This document shows positions 33,481 to 45,104 of a stretch of DNA of 64,000 bases, piece by piece. The notes beneath the pieces were generated by a model. The model had not been told where the DNA came from. It searched no databases and saw only the letters and a list, made by a program, of their open reading frames with translations. A program made the position numbers and the translations under genes. This DNA is from Poa pratensis. Taxonomy: Eukaryota; Streptophyta; Magnoliopsida; Poales; Poaceae. How positions within the stretch are numbered: the stretch's first letter is position 1; each line of letters starts with the position of its first letter. Where the stretch lies: positions 25,085,023 through 25,149,022 of the forward strand of contig CAMZMU010000111.1 of the NCBI GenBank assembly GCA_947311845.1, in the 5' to 3' direction.

Positions 33481-34509
33481 TCTATATCTATATGTACCTA
33501 CCTAATAATAAAAGCAGTAAGGTTTCCACGGTTTGGTTTGGTAGGTCACCGGATTTGCCCCTGAAGTTATAAATAATTATCCACCTATGCCACCCGTAAG
33601 TGAAAAACTGTTTGGTTTCATATAATTTCCTATGTCGGGTGTGGAATCGATCGCTGCGTGTGGGCTTCCTATGTCTCCGATCGATCGTTGGTCTCCTGTG
33701 CACGCGACCAAAACCGGAAAAACCAACAAACCAGCCCCTTAGGAGAAAACCCGTCGGTAGACCTACATACTCTGCCTTTTTCCCGTCTCCCTTTTGGGCT
33801 TCTCCATATCACTGGCTCACTTTTTTCCTACGCCTTCATTTTTCCTACTCCAAGTCCATGACAGCAGTAGCAAGGGAAGGAGCATGCACGGCCACCTTTT
33901 TCCATACTCCAAAGCAGCATGAGCAAGGAGCGTGGCCCAATTATTTTCACTAAGATCAGCGATTAGCAAGTCATGCGCAAGGCCCGGTGTGCGTGGATTG
34001 CTCCACGAGCAGCTTGCTTTTCCAGGTCCTGATATAATATACAGTATGTAAAATCAATGTTTATTTGTTTGTTGGCTTGTTCATCTGTGATTTGGAAGGT
34101 AGAAAAGCTCGATAGTGATTTGAGTACATGTACACGTGGGTTTAGACTACCTGTTTTTTCCAGATACTCCTCAGAAAATCTGTACTTACATTGAGATAAC
34201 TGGTCCGGTGTTGATCGATGAACCACCACATATTATTTCCTCATGTTTTGGCACATATCTATACTTTTGAGTGCTTTCTCTATCAAATATATCTTGTGTA
34301 GTGAACAATTTTGGATTTTGATTTAATCAATGATGTCTTGCTAATTCTTTCAGGTGGGTACACCATTTTAGACGGGGACAATTTTAAGTAGGAAGAGCTT
34401 CTTGAAGAGGGTGAAATAATCCAGGGTGCAGAGCACTTAACACCAGACTAATTAATTTGTATTATTTTTCTTATTGAACGGGCCTGCAGAGGATTTCTAG
34501 AGTGGCCGG

Positions 34510-34603
34510 TGTTAGATGTGTATAGTACTGTTCATCACCACATGTATACATGTATATGTACCTTTGGCCTTTGGCCTCTCTTGAATAGAGTTCATTCATA
34601 ACA
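34510..34603 (+). repeat. Copia 5' LTR
   Basis: TGTTAGATGTGTATAG.. to ..TTCATTCATAACA, bounded by TG and CA. The copy at 39634-39727 starts TGCTAGATG. Confidence 0.95.
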
Positions 34604-34615
34604 TGGTATCAGAGC
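34604..34615 (+). other. Primer-binding site
   Basis: TGGTATCAGAGC directly after the 5' LTR matches the 3' end of initiator tRNA-Met, the usual Copia primer. Confidence 0.95.
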
Positions 34616-35303
34616 ACATGTGCTCTCCTCTTCCCCGCCGCACGTAGCCGCCGCCATCCCGGCCTGCCGCGTCGCTGCTGTTGGTCTCGGCCTGCCGTGT
34701 CGCCGCCGCCGTCCCGGCCTGCTGCATCACCGCCGCCGTTCCATTCCTTCCCGGCCTGCTGCACACGCCAGCCGCCGCTCCGCGGCTCTACTCCGGCCGG
34801 TCCCCGCCGACCTGCACCGCCGCGGCCTGCTGCCGCAGCCACTCCGGCCGGCCGTCGCTGCTCCCCGTCACAGCCTGCGGCCGCTGCTGCCCTTGCCTAT
34901 TGCGGCGGCCGCCGCCGCCCCTGTCCGTCGCGACCGCCGTCCTCCGGCCGCTCCGTCCCGGCGACGCCCGGAGTTCCGTGCCTCCCTCTTCCTCCCGCCG
35001 CCGTCTGGCCACGGCTCCGGCCGGCCCTCTCCGCCCGCGCCGGCCGCCGAGCCGGCCGCCGCCCTCTCCCCGTAGCCGCATCGAGCTGGTGCTCGGGGCT
35101 GGCTCGATTCGATCGAGCGCTTGGACCGGTCGCCCGCCCGGCATATACCGGCCCCAGGTCCGGCTGCCTCGGGCCTTCGCTCGGTCATCAGCCCGGCTTT
35201 GACTGGCCTCTGGTCCGGTTGCCTCGGGCCTTCGCCCGGTCTCCAGCCCGGCTTTGACCGGCCTCTGGTCCGGATAGTGTAAAAAAAAAACAGAGAACCC
35301 GCG
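34616..35303 (+). other. GC-rich Copia leader
   Basis: About 690 bases rich in CCGCCGCC words between primer site and gag. Long frames on both strands are compositional and not called as genes. Confidence 0.6.
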
Positions 35304-36624
35304 ATGTCCTCTTCGGGCTATGTTGTTGTTCCCCGGTGTTCTGTGATCTTTGATGGCACCAACTACCGAGTTTGTGGGCTTTATGCGCATCCACATGCGC
35401 GGCCTCCTGTTGTGGGGCGTTCTCTCTGGCGAGGTCTCCTGTCCGCCGTGCCCCGTTGCTCCTGTGGCTCCTACTCCACCGGTGCCACCCGCTCTTGCTG
35501 CTGATGCTTCTGAGGCTGATCGTGCTGCCGCCAAGAATGCTGATGATCTTGCAGTTAAAGCCTATGACCAGCAGGTATCGGATTACTCGGACTCTCTCTC
35601 TCCTTATCGGGATGCTCTGTCTGTTTACACTCAGTGGTGCAATGATGATGCTCGTGCTGCTGCTGTCCTCACTGCGAGTGTTCTGCCTCAGTTTGCTTCT
35701 GAGTTCATGGGATTAGGCACTTCTGCTGCTATGTGGACTTACCTTTGTCAGCGCTATCAGCCCTCGGGTGATGCTCTCTACCTATCTGTGGTCCGTCAGG
35801 AGCATGATCTTCAGCAGGGTGACTCTACTGTGGATGCGTTCTACACACAGTGTTCTGCCATCTGGCGTCAGCTTGACTCTCTGCGGACTGTTGTTTGTGG
35901 TACTTGTCGCTGCTGTCAGACAGTGAGGTCAGATTTGGAGTTTCAGCGTGTCCATGAGTTCTTGTCTCGCCTGCGTCCCGAGTTTGAGCCTCGGCGTGCA
36001 CACTTGCTTGCCCGTGGTCGACGTGTTCCCATCTCAGAGGTACTTGCAGAGCTTCGCGCTGAGGAGACTCGGCTCCGTTTCTGGGCTGCTTGTGGTTCCC
36101 ACTGTGCTTGCTGCCCGCGCTCCGGTGTCGTCTGTTCCACCGCTACTACCCACTCCTTCACGGGGGTGGGCGGGCGGCCCTCTGCAGGGGGGGGTCGGCC
36201 TCGCTCTCACATGTTCTGCGACTACTGCAAGAAGCCGGGCCATCCAGAGTCTGATTGTTTCAAGAAGCAGCGTGACATGGGTCGCTCCTCTCCTGCGGTT
36301 CGTGCGCCTCCGTCTGCACAGTCCTTCACTGCCCAGGATATTGCCCAGCTCAAGCGTATGCTGGCTTCCTCTGGCTCTTCTTCGACGGGCACCGTTGCCT
36401 CGCTGACTGCTTCCACTACTGCTACTCGCCACCACCGCCTACACAGTCAGGTACATCTCCGTGGGTTCTGGATTCTGGAGCTTCCTTTCACATGTCTTCT
36501 GATTCTTCTGCTCTGTCTTCTCTTCGACCTCTTGATTCTCCTGTCAATGTTCTTACTGCCGATGGCACACCGCTTCCTGTTGCTAGTCGTGGCACTCTTT
36601 CTACTCGTCTTTCTCTGTTCCTAG
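35304..36624 (+). pseudogene. gag: Copia gag and start of protease
   Basis: Gag starts at MSSSGYVVVPRCSVIFDGTNY (35304). A frameshift near 35365 moves the reading to the frame that stays open to 36624. The CCHC nucleic-acid-binding knuckle is CDYCKKPGHPESDC. Further on, the protease active-site block (LDSGASFHM, near 36470) lies in a different frame from gag, so at least two frameshifts are present. Gag packages the element RNA; the protease would cut the polyprotein. Confidence 0.85.
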
Positions 36625-36799
36625 TGTTTCTCATGTTCCTCGTCTTACCATGAATCTTTTCTCTGCTGCTCAACTTACTGATTCTGGTTGTCGTGTCATT
36701 CTTGATACCGACTCTTGCTCTGTTCAGGATCGTCGCACCCAGGCTCTAGTTGGAGCTGGCCCTCGGCGCCGTGCTCAGGGCCTTTGGGAGGTTGACTGG

Positions 36800-37640
36800 C
36801 TTGTGTTCCTTCCGCTGCCACCACCCGCCAGCTCACATGCTCTTGCTGCCTCCTCTCTGCGTCCTTCCACAGTGGCATCATCGACTTGGTCATATTGTGG
36901 CTCTCGCTTGTCTCTAGTGCATCAAGGTGTTTAGGGTCTGTCTCTGGTGATGTTCTTTACATTGTAATGGTTGTAGACTTGGCAAACAGACTCATTACCT
37001 TATCCTACGAGTGAGTCAGTCTCTCAGCGTCCTTTCGACTTAGTCATTCTGATGTATGGGGTCCTGCTCCCTTGATTCGAAAGGGGTCATCGCTACTATG
37101 TTCTTTTTATTGATGACTTCTCTCGCTATACTTGGCTCTATTTATGAAATCTCGCAGTGAGGTTCTCTCATATACAAGCGATTTGCTGCCATGGTTCACA
37201 CCCAGTTTTCCACGCCCATCCGTGTTTTTCGTGCTGACTCGGCTGGTGAGTATATCTCCCAGATGTTGCGTGGTTTTCTTGCCGAGCAGGGTACTCTTGC
37301 CCAGTTCTCTTGTCCTGGTGCCCATGCTCAGAATGGTGTTGCTGAGCGCAAGCATCGCCACCTGCTTGAGACGACTCGTGCGATGATGATCGCGCCTCTC
37401 TTCCTCCCCACTTTTGGGCTGAGGCTATTTCCGTCCACCTATCTTATCAATATCCAGCCTTCGGCTGCCTTACAGGGTGGTATTCCTATGGAGCGTCTCT
37501 CTGGTCATTCTCCTGACTACTCCGCTCTTCGTCTGTTTGGGTGTGTGTGCTATGTTCTTCTTGCTCCGCGAGAACGCACCAAACTGACTGCTCAGTCGGT
37601 TGAGTGTGTCTTTCTGGCACAATGAGCACAAGGGTTACCG
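36800..37640 (+). pseudogene. Copia integrase remnant
   Basis: A WHHRLGHIV zinc-finger-type block near 36880 and an integrase core at 37191-37625 in another frame (FRADSAGEY with the second catalytic Asp; AQNGVAERKHRHLLET with the catalytic Glu). The polyprotein is broken by frameshifts and an early stop near 36930. Confidence 0.8.
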
Positions 37641-37954
37641 ATGTTGGGATCCTGTGGTCGTCGTCTGCGTATTTCACGTGATGTGACTTTTGATGAGTCT
37701 CGTCCATACTATCCGCGTCCTACCACCTCGACTTTTTCAGTTGACGATCTCTCCTTCCTTATACTCCCCGACACATCTCCCTCTGTGCCTATTGTTCCTC
37801 CTCCACCTCCACCTCCGCCGAGTCCCACGTTTCTGATACACCTCCGACCCACCCACCCCTCCTTCCTCTCCTCCCTCGTCACCTGCCTCTCCACCTACCG
37901 CTCCGGCGTGTCCTCCCCTTTCTCCCTTTCCTCTCCACTACACTCGTCGTCCTC

Positions 37955-39621
37955 GTGCTGTGGATGATTCCTCTGACATACCCTCTACTTCCGGAGCGCC
38001 ACCTTCCCCCTACACCGGTTCATAACCTTCGTTCTCGCCCTTCCTTACGGTCTCCTGATCGCTATTCTCCTTCCCAGTACGGTCTTTCTGCTGCTGTTGA
38101 GCCCACTTCCTATCGGGATGCCATGGCTCAGTCTGAATGGCAGCTTGCGATGGCTGAGGAGATTGCTGCACTTGAGCGCACTGGCACATGGGATCTTGTT
38201 TCCCCTCCTCCCGGTGTTCGTCCCATCACTTGCAAGTGGGTCTATAAGATCAAGACTCGCTCCGATGGTTCTCTTGAGCGTTACAAAGCTCGTCTTGTGG
38301 CTCGTGGCTTTCAGCAGGAGCAGGGACGCGATTATGATGAGACATTCGCTCCTGTTGCCCACATGACCACTGTTCGCACTCTTCTCGCTGTGGCTTCTGT
38401 TCGTCATTGGTCTGTGTCTCAGCTTGACGTCCAGAATGCCTTTCTCAATGGTGAGTTGCGTGAGGAGGTTTATATGCAGCCACCACCGGGGTACTCTGTT
38501 CCTGATGGTATGGTTTGCCGTCTTCGGCGCTCTCTCTATGGCCTTAAACAAGCCCCTCGCGCCTGGTTTGAGCGTTTCGCTTCTGTGGTGACTGCCGCTG
38601 GTTTTGTGCCTAGCGACCATGACCCTGCGCTGTTTGTCCACACCTCACCTCGTGGTCGGACGCTCCTCCTCTTATATGTTGATGACATGATCATTACTGG
38701 CGATGACTCTGAGTATATTGCCTTTGTTAAGGCCCGCCTCCGTGAGCAGTTCCTGATGTCAGATCTTGGCCCTCTTCGCTATTTTCTTGGGATTGAGGTT
38801 TCTTCGACTTCTGATGGCTTCTACATCTCCCAAGAAAAATATATTCAGGATCTTCTTGCTCGCGCCGCTCTTGGTGATGAGTGCACTGCTGAGACTCCTA
38901 TGGAGCTCAATGTTCAGCTTCGTGCTACCGATGGTGATCCCCTCACAGACCCGACACGCTATCGCCATCTTGTTGGGAGTCTTGTCTATCTGGCTGTCAC
39001 TCGTCCAGACATATCATATCCTGTCCACATTCTGAGTCAGTTCGTATCTGCTCCCAGTTCTGTCCACTATAGTCACCTTCTCCGTGTTCTACGATATCTT
39101 CGTGGCACGATCTCTCGCCGCCTTTTCTTTCCTCGCTCCAGCTCTCTCCAGCTCCAGGCCTACTCTGATGCTACGTGGGCCAGTGATCCTTCTGATCGCC
39201 GCTCCCTGTCTGCCTATTGTGTTTTTCTTGGAGGATCTCTCATTGCCTGGAAGACGAAGAAACAGAAGGCAGTTTCCCGCTCCAGTGCAGAGGCTGAGTT
39301 GCGAGCGATGGCTATGTTGACGGCTGAGGTGACCTGGTTGCGATGGTTGCTAGCAGACTTTGGTGTTTCTGCTGCTGCACCGACTTCTCTATTGTCAGAC
39401 AGTACGGTGCCATCAGCATTGCGCGTGACCCGGTGAAGCATGAGCTCACCAAGCACATCGGCGTGGATGCCTCCTTTGTGCGTGCTGCTGTGCAGGATCA
39501 GATTCTTGCTCTTCACTATGTGCCCTCCGAGTTACAGTTGGCGGATTTCTTCACGAAGGCACAGACTCGAGCGCAGCATGGGTTCTTCCTCTCCAAACTC
39601 AGTGTTGTTGACCCACCATGA
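37955..39621 (+). pseudogene. Copia reverse transcriptase and RNase H
   Basis: A 493-residue open stretch (37955-39436) holds the complete RVT_2 domain: WDLVSPPPGVRPITCKWVYK, FAPVAHMTTVRTLLA, QLDVQNAFLNGEL, the YVDDM catalytic box (near 38680) and KYIQDLL. The RNase H domain follows (AYSDATWA, SRSSAEAEL). A frameshift near 39410 puts the final part (KHIGVDASFVR .. LQLADFFTKA) in another frame, ending at 39621. This is the best-preserved piece of the element. Confidence 0.9.
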
Positions 39622-39633
39622 GTTTGAGGGAGG

Positions 39634-39727
39634 TGCTAGATGTGTATAGTACTGTTCATCACCACATGTATACATGTATATGTACCTTTGGCCTTTGGCC
39701 TCCGTTGAATAGAGTTCATTCATAACA
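39634..39727 (+). repeat. Copia 3' LTR
   Basis: Preceded by the purine tract GAGTTTGAGGGAGG (39620-39633). Followed by the target duplication GCCGG. Confidence 0.95.
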
Positions 39728-40359
39728 GCCGGGATATGTGGCGAGGCTACCAACAACAGCACCTGGCATTAAGTTGAGGCCGGCCAGTGACATATGGCTG
39801 ATATTACGTAAGTTTGTTTTCCAATTTCGGGTTCTTATGTTCAAATTCGTCTTAGTACTAGCCCTTTCACTCGCGTCAGGCCGATAGCCACATACATATC
39901 TACTGGTTGATGGTTTTGCCTGAAAACCTGGAAAAGCTTTCAGTTCACTGTTTACCTTCTTATCGTAGCATCTGTGACTTGCTTAAATTCACTTTATATT
40001 CCTTCCCCTTAGACTTTCAAATGGTTACGTTTAGCTAAAGTTCTCTCTACATTCTGGAATTGATCACAGATGTGGGTTCAGTCTGATGGATGGAAAGCTA
40101 TCCACGGCATGTAAGACTAAATGGATATATATTGCTGAAAGGATTACTGATGCTGCAGACTAGCTCCCCGTTCTTTGGGATCCTGCGAGATGACTTATAC
40201 AAACCTTTCAAGCATGATATTCGCAGGTGGTATAGTTGCTTAGACATCTGCATATTCTGTGCTACTTCTTTTTACTTTTTAGATTATTGACTCATTTGAT
40301 GACTCGTTGTTCTGTATGCTACATACAGTTATGCGATGGGACTATAAAATCTTACGATC

Positions 40360-40486
40360 TACTCCCTCCGTTCCAAATTAGATGTCTTCCATTTGTCCAC
40401 ATGCGGATGTATCTATACTTGTAACATGTCTAGATAAATCCGCATGTGGATAAATGGAAGACATCTAATTTGGAACGGAGTGAGTA
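40360..40486. mobile_element. Stowaway MITE in the Helitron
   Basis: TACTCCCTCCGTTCCAAATT.. on the left and the inverted ..TTGGAACGGAGTGAGTA on the right, with TA ends. Nearly palindromic 127 bp. Confidence 0.85.
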
Positions 40487-41147
40487 TGTAGGATGTGATC
40501 TCTCTTTGAGCCGTCCACATATTTCCCTCACTCTCCCGCGCTGGACAATGAACCTTCAATGGCTGCCTTCAAATGCCACCAACTCACAACTACATGTGCG
40601 CATCAGGAATCTGTATTTGTCATGTATTGCTGCATCTCTCTGATTTTACTGACAGCAACATGCCACCGAATTCAGCTGCCCATAGGTGCTAACCCGATAT
40701 ACCAATAATATTGCAGTGTTTGACGAAATTCCCAGCCACATTGGGCACACGTAAATTTAACCATCCAGGCATCCAAGAAGGCATCAACGATGCTGCATTT
40801 ACTTAGGTATTTCATCAGTTCAATCGCATTCAAATTTAAATTCAGCTATGAGTAGTAGCAACTATAGCAACGAATAAATTTCTAAGGTAACAGTTCAATT
40901 ACATAACCATATCTTTCTTCAGAAAGTTAAAGCTTTGCCACCTACATTCCGCAGGTACTGTGATTTAGTTTGAAAGGTAGATGATCAATAGTTTCATTAG
41001 AGAACCATCTCACTATTTTAATTCAGTTTTGGTGGGGTAAAATAATTAAGGGTAACTTTATTTGGGTGTGATTTGTGAGGCTAGATAATATTTCCATGTT
41101 GTTTCATACGGCTCTTCAATGATGTTATATTTTTTAAGCGTCAGTGA

Positions 41148-41274
41148 TGGTTCAGGATGCAAGTGCTCAGGCGACATCATCATCGAGCCCGCCAGCATGC
41201 TGGAGGCAGCAAGGAAGAGCAGGAGGGATGAAGGTGTGAAGAGAGCTTGGAATGTCCGTCGCACTACGCACTAG
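41148..41274 (+). pseudogene. Possible captured last exon, unknown gene
   Basis: After a TTTTTTAAG acceptor-like sequence the frame reads SDGSGCKCSGDIIIEPASML and EAARKSRRDEGVKRAWNVRR, ending TTH and TAG. Composition looks protein-coding and differs from the AT-rich surroundings. I do not recognise the family. Capture of an exon by the Helitron is the likely source, but chance is possible. Confidence 0.3.
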
Positions 41275-41984
41275 GATTACGGACCGGCCCGAAGAACTTT
41301 CAATCACCAAGGAGAGAAGTAATCATGTGTAAAGATTTGTGCATTTCGTTCAGTTGTGTATGCTCAAAGAAATATTTAGATTGAATTACATCCTTATACG
41401 ATGTTCTCGCTAGCATGCAATTAATATTTTTGTAATACTTCCGATAAGGAATATATGTTTTTTTTTCTCAGTCAAGGTTAAATATCCCATTAAAAGGATA
41501 AACATGCCAAATCTTTGTCTCCGAAAAGATGTACTCTTAAATTTGAAATACTTCATTTTGCAACCAGATCGAGTTCAGCTCACCTCAATAACAGTTTTAT
41601 TGATAGTATCTAGGTTTGTGCATCTTGCTGCCTGACCTATTTTATGGCAGTTGCATGGTATGTATTTAACTTTATGGGACTTGCATCGATGTTGTAGCGG
41701 ATGCTCGAGCGGGCGATGCACATCTACATCTTGAGCCATTTTCCAGTGATTTATTTGTCTTCCTCTGTTTTATCTACTCCCCGCCATGAAGGTAGGTTGA
41801 AGTGGGGTGAGGTAGCGATGTCAACATATGTCTTCCGCAACACACGGTGTGTCGTGGAAGCACTGTAACTCACCGGTTTATGTGCAAGTTGCGTTTGTAT
41901 CAATGAAAGCTTACCTCGCACTCCACGACGTAGATTTTTCTCTCCCGTTGCAACGCACGGGCATATTTCCTAGTGTAAAACAGA

Positions 41985-42330
41985 GTTCTTCATGGATTAA
42001 CTGCGGCGCCTCCAATCCAATTAAAAAACACAATAATTGTGTGCACGATTCGTTGAGATGACGGCAAGGAAAATGCTCTGATTCTTGGAGAACGGTAGCA
42101 TAATTCAGATGGATGTGGAGGAGGATGGCTTGCTGGAAATGCACACATTTGGAACAGCAAAGGTCGATGAAATGGATGGTGCAGACTGCAGACAGGAGGA
42201 GCAGCCTTCAGCTTGAAGATCGGGCAAGGTTGGTTCGATGCAAGCTTAAGGTACGTCTGGCCCTGATCAGAAGAAAAAAATATCGAAATATGCCCCTTTT
42301 TGAAACACTTACGATAGGTCAAAACAAAAT
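41985..42330. repeat. F-box block flank repeat R1
   Basis: Shares GGAAAATGCTCTGATT, ATGTGGAGGAGGATGGC, GACTGCAGACAGGAGGAGCA and CAGCTTGAAG with R2 (44300-44830) and R3 (58684-59262). It precedes the first F-box copy, so the flank and gene were duplicated together. Confidence 0.75.
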
Positions 42331-42669
42331 CGAGATATGTTCGATGCAAACTCTTTTTTCCGGGACGAGAGGTTGTTCGAAGACGGGCCCGATATGGTCA
42401 GGTCCAAGACTCCAAGTCTCGGTCCAACACACAGACCGGGAGACCTGAACTTGTCCCCCGCTCCCGGAAGGGAGGAGATCAATCTCACTCGCCGTCGCCG
42501 GCCTCCGTACCTCGCGCTATAGCAGTTCGAGCTCTCCGTCGACGCCGTGGACCTTGTACGGTTTCGGCTTCACGCCGACACCTTCCCCGGCGCAAACTTC
42601 AACGCCCAAACCGTCTCTCTTGTCCATCGGCGCAGCTCCCCTTTTTCAGTTGACCGGACTAGATCAACC

Positions 42670-43922
42670 ATGCCGAACAGGAGAGGGGCCATCCTGCTGG
42701 AGGACCTGCCGGAGGAGATCATCGACAACATACTCGTCCGGCTGCCTTCCAGGGACGTCGGCCGCTGCCGCGCCGTCAGCACGTCGTGACGCAGCACCAC
42801 CTCCATGCCCGAATTCATGCTCCGACACCACCGCCGCCAGCCGTCGCTCCCCATAATCGTTCGCCAGGGGATTCCCGTCGTCATCGGTGCCTCCAGTCAA
42901 GAAAATCTCTGGCCTTTCCCCCCAGGCGCTAAACACCGTTGCTTGATTCGCCTCAGAGGCGCCTGCGACGGCCTCCTCGCGGCCTCCTTGCGGTCCCGGT
43001 TCTATGTCTGCAACCCGGTCACCCGCACGCACGCTCTCCTGCCACAGCCCCAACCTTGCCACGACAGCATGGGGTCTCGGCAGCACGTCAGGAATAACAT
43101 AGTCGGCTTCTACCGGCACCATTCAACTGGAGAATACCGGGTGCTCTGGGTCTCACAACAATCACATAAACACTACAGTTTATATGTCCTCACCGTAGGA
43201 TGCGACAGGCCGAGGCACGTCGAAGTCTCGCTGCCTTCCATGGAACAAAGTTACGCCGCGTGTTCTACGCTTCCAGAAGTCTTCCGGTAGCCCACCGTGG
43301 CAACCTGCACTGGCATCCTTCCGTTGCTAGGAACGTCACGGACATCGATGGACAGATCATAGTGTTTGATGGAGAAGCCGAGTCATTCCGGTGGATGCGT
43401 TGCCCTGCCCAGGTGTCCCACAATATCAAGTTGTTCAGCGTGAATGGGGTGTTTGCTTTTGTTGGTAGCACCTTCACCGATTTCCATGTCTGGGTGATGA
43501 ATGATTACGAGGCTCAAATATGGTCTTTTAAGTACAGAATCGACGTGTCACAGTTGGAGGCATCAAAACGACGTTGCTTAACTTATTTCAAAAACGACAT
43601 GGGAACGCTGATTGATTTAACGGTGAGATGGTTTTCTCATATAGCCATGCTCAATGAGCGTGAGCTGCTCATCATGATTAATTGTTGTCATCTGTTGCGA
43701 TGTGATGCTGATGGCAAATTCTTAGGAATGGTGAACATCGCAGGAGGTCAATGTAGTATGTGGCTTACGGAGGATCGTCTTCAAGAGAGCATAATTCCGA
43801 TTCCGTGCAATGAGATGCAGGAAGAAGACGAGGAGGATCCATTCTCCATAGAGCATGTCCGAATGTTCAAGACTTCTAGTTTGCTCTGCCGGACCAAGAA
43901 CTTGTCAAGAGACTTTTTGTAG
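42670..43922 (+). pseudogene. F-box protein pseudogene, copy 1
   Basis: Starts MPNRRGAILLEDLPEEIIDN; the F-box (LPEEIIDNILVRLPSRDVGRCRAVS) would recruit the protein to SKP1 in an SCF ubiquitin ligase. Codon 40 is TGA (42787-42789) where copy 3 has TGG (Trp). The frame reopens at once (PEFMLRHHRRQPSLP, YVCNPVTR, GFYRHHSTGEYRVLW) to 43290. Near 43285 a frameshift moves the C-terminal F-box-associated part into another frame (AHRGNLHWHP, FRWMRCP, LLRCDADGKFLGMVNI, ESIIPIPCNEMQ). The original was intronless, about 400 residues. One nonsense and one frameshift mutation make it a pseudogene, though a short F-box peptide could still be made. Confidence 0.85.
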
Positions 43923-44299
43923 CTCATTTTACTTTGTTTTTAGGTAATTTTACTTTATTAGTAGTAGTATTGTCAGTAGAACATGTCATTTTGGATGGTT
44001 GGAGTAGCACCATCGAATAAAAGATTTCATCGTTAATTTGGGGCTTATTATGATGCGTTTTGAACATCTTGTCAATGTTTCTCAGAAATTTATGGAGTAC
44101 CGATCTATGATATGATAACTTTACTAAAGCTCCTCCCTGCCGGCTAAATGTTCTTCAGTTTTGTTCATGCTCTTTGGGCGAAGGCATTTTTCGTGGTTGA
44201 AACTATTCAGGCTCTGGATCTCTTCTTCCATGCAAGTGATATATGATTTTAGTCTTTCTCATGCATATGCATAAGAGACATACTCTTCAAATTGTTGCT
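43923..44299. repeat. 3' tail of F-box copy 1
   Basis: Contains GTAGAACATGTCATTTTGGA and TTTTGTTCATGCTCTTTGG, also found after copies 2, 3 and 4. Confidence 0.6.
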
Positions 44300-44830
44300 T
44301 ATGATGTGAGACTACGATGAACAGAAATTAAGGTTCACTAGCCTCAAGGTACTGGTTATGTTTCAATTAAAAAACAGCAATAATTCCTTGAGAAGGGCAG
44401 GGGAAATGCTCTGATTCTGGGATACGGGTAACGAAATTCAGATACATGTGGAGGAGGATGGCATTGCTTGAAATGCACACATTATTAACAGTAAAAGTCG
44501 AGCGAATGGATGGTGTAGACAGGCAGACAGGAGCAGCCTTCAACTTGAAGCTCCGGCAACGTTGGGCCTAACCTTTCCCCGTTTTCTTCAAAGTTCAGGC
44601 TAATAGCTCCGTGTTACAAAGCTGAAACTTGTAATGCGTATGCCTACCTCCATGTTCTTCATCTGATAATATGATATGAGAGAAATCTCCCATTTGCTTT
44701 CGAAATTGGAACCGTGGAGAAACTTGTGATTCTTAAAACCAGAGATCATGCTATTTTCAGAGAATGAGATGAGACATCCTCTGCACATGCCTTAATAATA
44801 GACACCTCTTTAATCAGAAAAATCATAGTA
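44300..44830. repeat. F-box block flank repeat R2
   Basis: Collinear with R3 (GAACAGAAATTAAGGTTCAC, AATTCCTTGAGAAGGGCA, CAGGCTAATAGCTCCGTG, CCAGAGATCATGCTA) and with R1 in part. Confidence 0.75.
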
Positions 44831-44932
44831 CTAATATAAGCTTACATTTCAACCATCAGTATCTCTAGCCGTTCAAGTTGCATCATGTTTTCCACCGGCT
44901 ACAGCTCCCAATTAGAAATTGTTACGCCCTCC

Positions 44933-45074
44933 ATTCACTAATGTAAGGCATTTAAGATTTTTCTTGATTCAAATGTATCTGGATTTTTTTACATATATTC
45001 ATTTATTTTAATATGTATGAGGTCAACATTGAAATATTAGTTAGAGTGCCTTACATTAGTGAACGAATGGAGTA
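44933..45074. mobile_element. Stowaway MITE
   Basis: TACGCCCTCCATTCACTAAT.. and ..TTAGTGAACGAATGGAGTA, inverted, with TA ends. Confidence 0.8.
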
Positions 45075-45104
45075 TTACAAACACCCTTTGAAACACTTAA
45101 GATA

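Larger units (their letters stand above)
34510..39727 (+). mobile_element. Ty1/Copia retrotransposon with 94-bp LTRs
   Basis: A complete element: 94-bp LTRs at both ends, perfect duplication GCCGG (34505-34509 and 39728-39732), a primer-binding site complementary to initiator tRNA-Met, a purine tract, and gag, protease, integrase, reverse transcriptase and RNase H in Copia order. The LTRs differ at three of 94 bases, so insertion is fairly recent. Frameshifts in several parts make it defective. The LTRs are unusually short. Confidence 0.95.
39728..41943. other. Right part of the Helitron
   Basis: AT-rich, intron-like sequence with a Stowaway MITE at 40360-40486 and a possible captured exon at 41148-41274. 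No other coding signal seen. Confidence 0.4.
33481..41973 (+). mobile_element. Helitron, 8.5 kb, with nested Copia
   Basis: The 5' end TCTATATCTATATGTACC follows an A (33480) and leads into TAATAATAAAAGCAG, a start I associate with grass Helitrons. The 3' end has the hairpin CCCGTTGCAACGCACGGG (41944-41961) and CTAG (41970-41973) before a T, so insertion between A and T is respected. No Rep/helicase frame is present, so it is non-autonomous. A 5.2-kb Copia element and a Stowaway MITE inserted into it. Pairing of these two ends is an inference, since other Helitron ends could lie between. Confidence 0.6.

Noticed and set aside
34609..35534. Proline/arginine-rich frames of 150-250 codons between Copia LTR and gag
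   Set aside because: Lie in the GC-rich leader of the element, open on both strands, with no domain.
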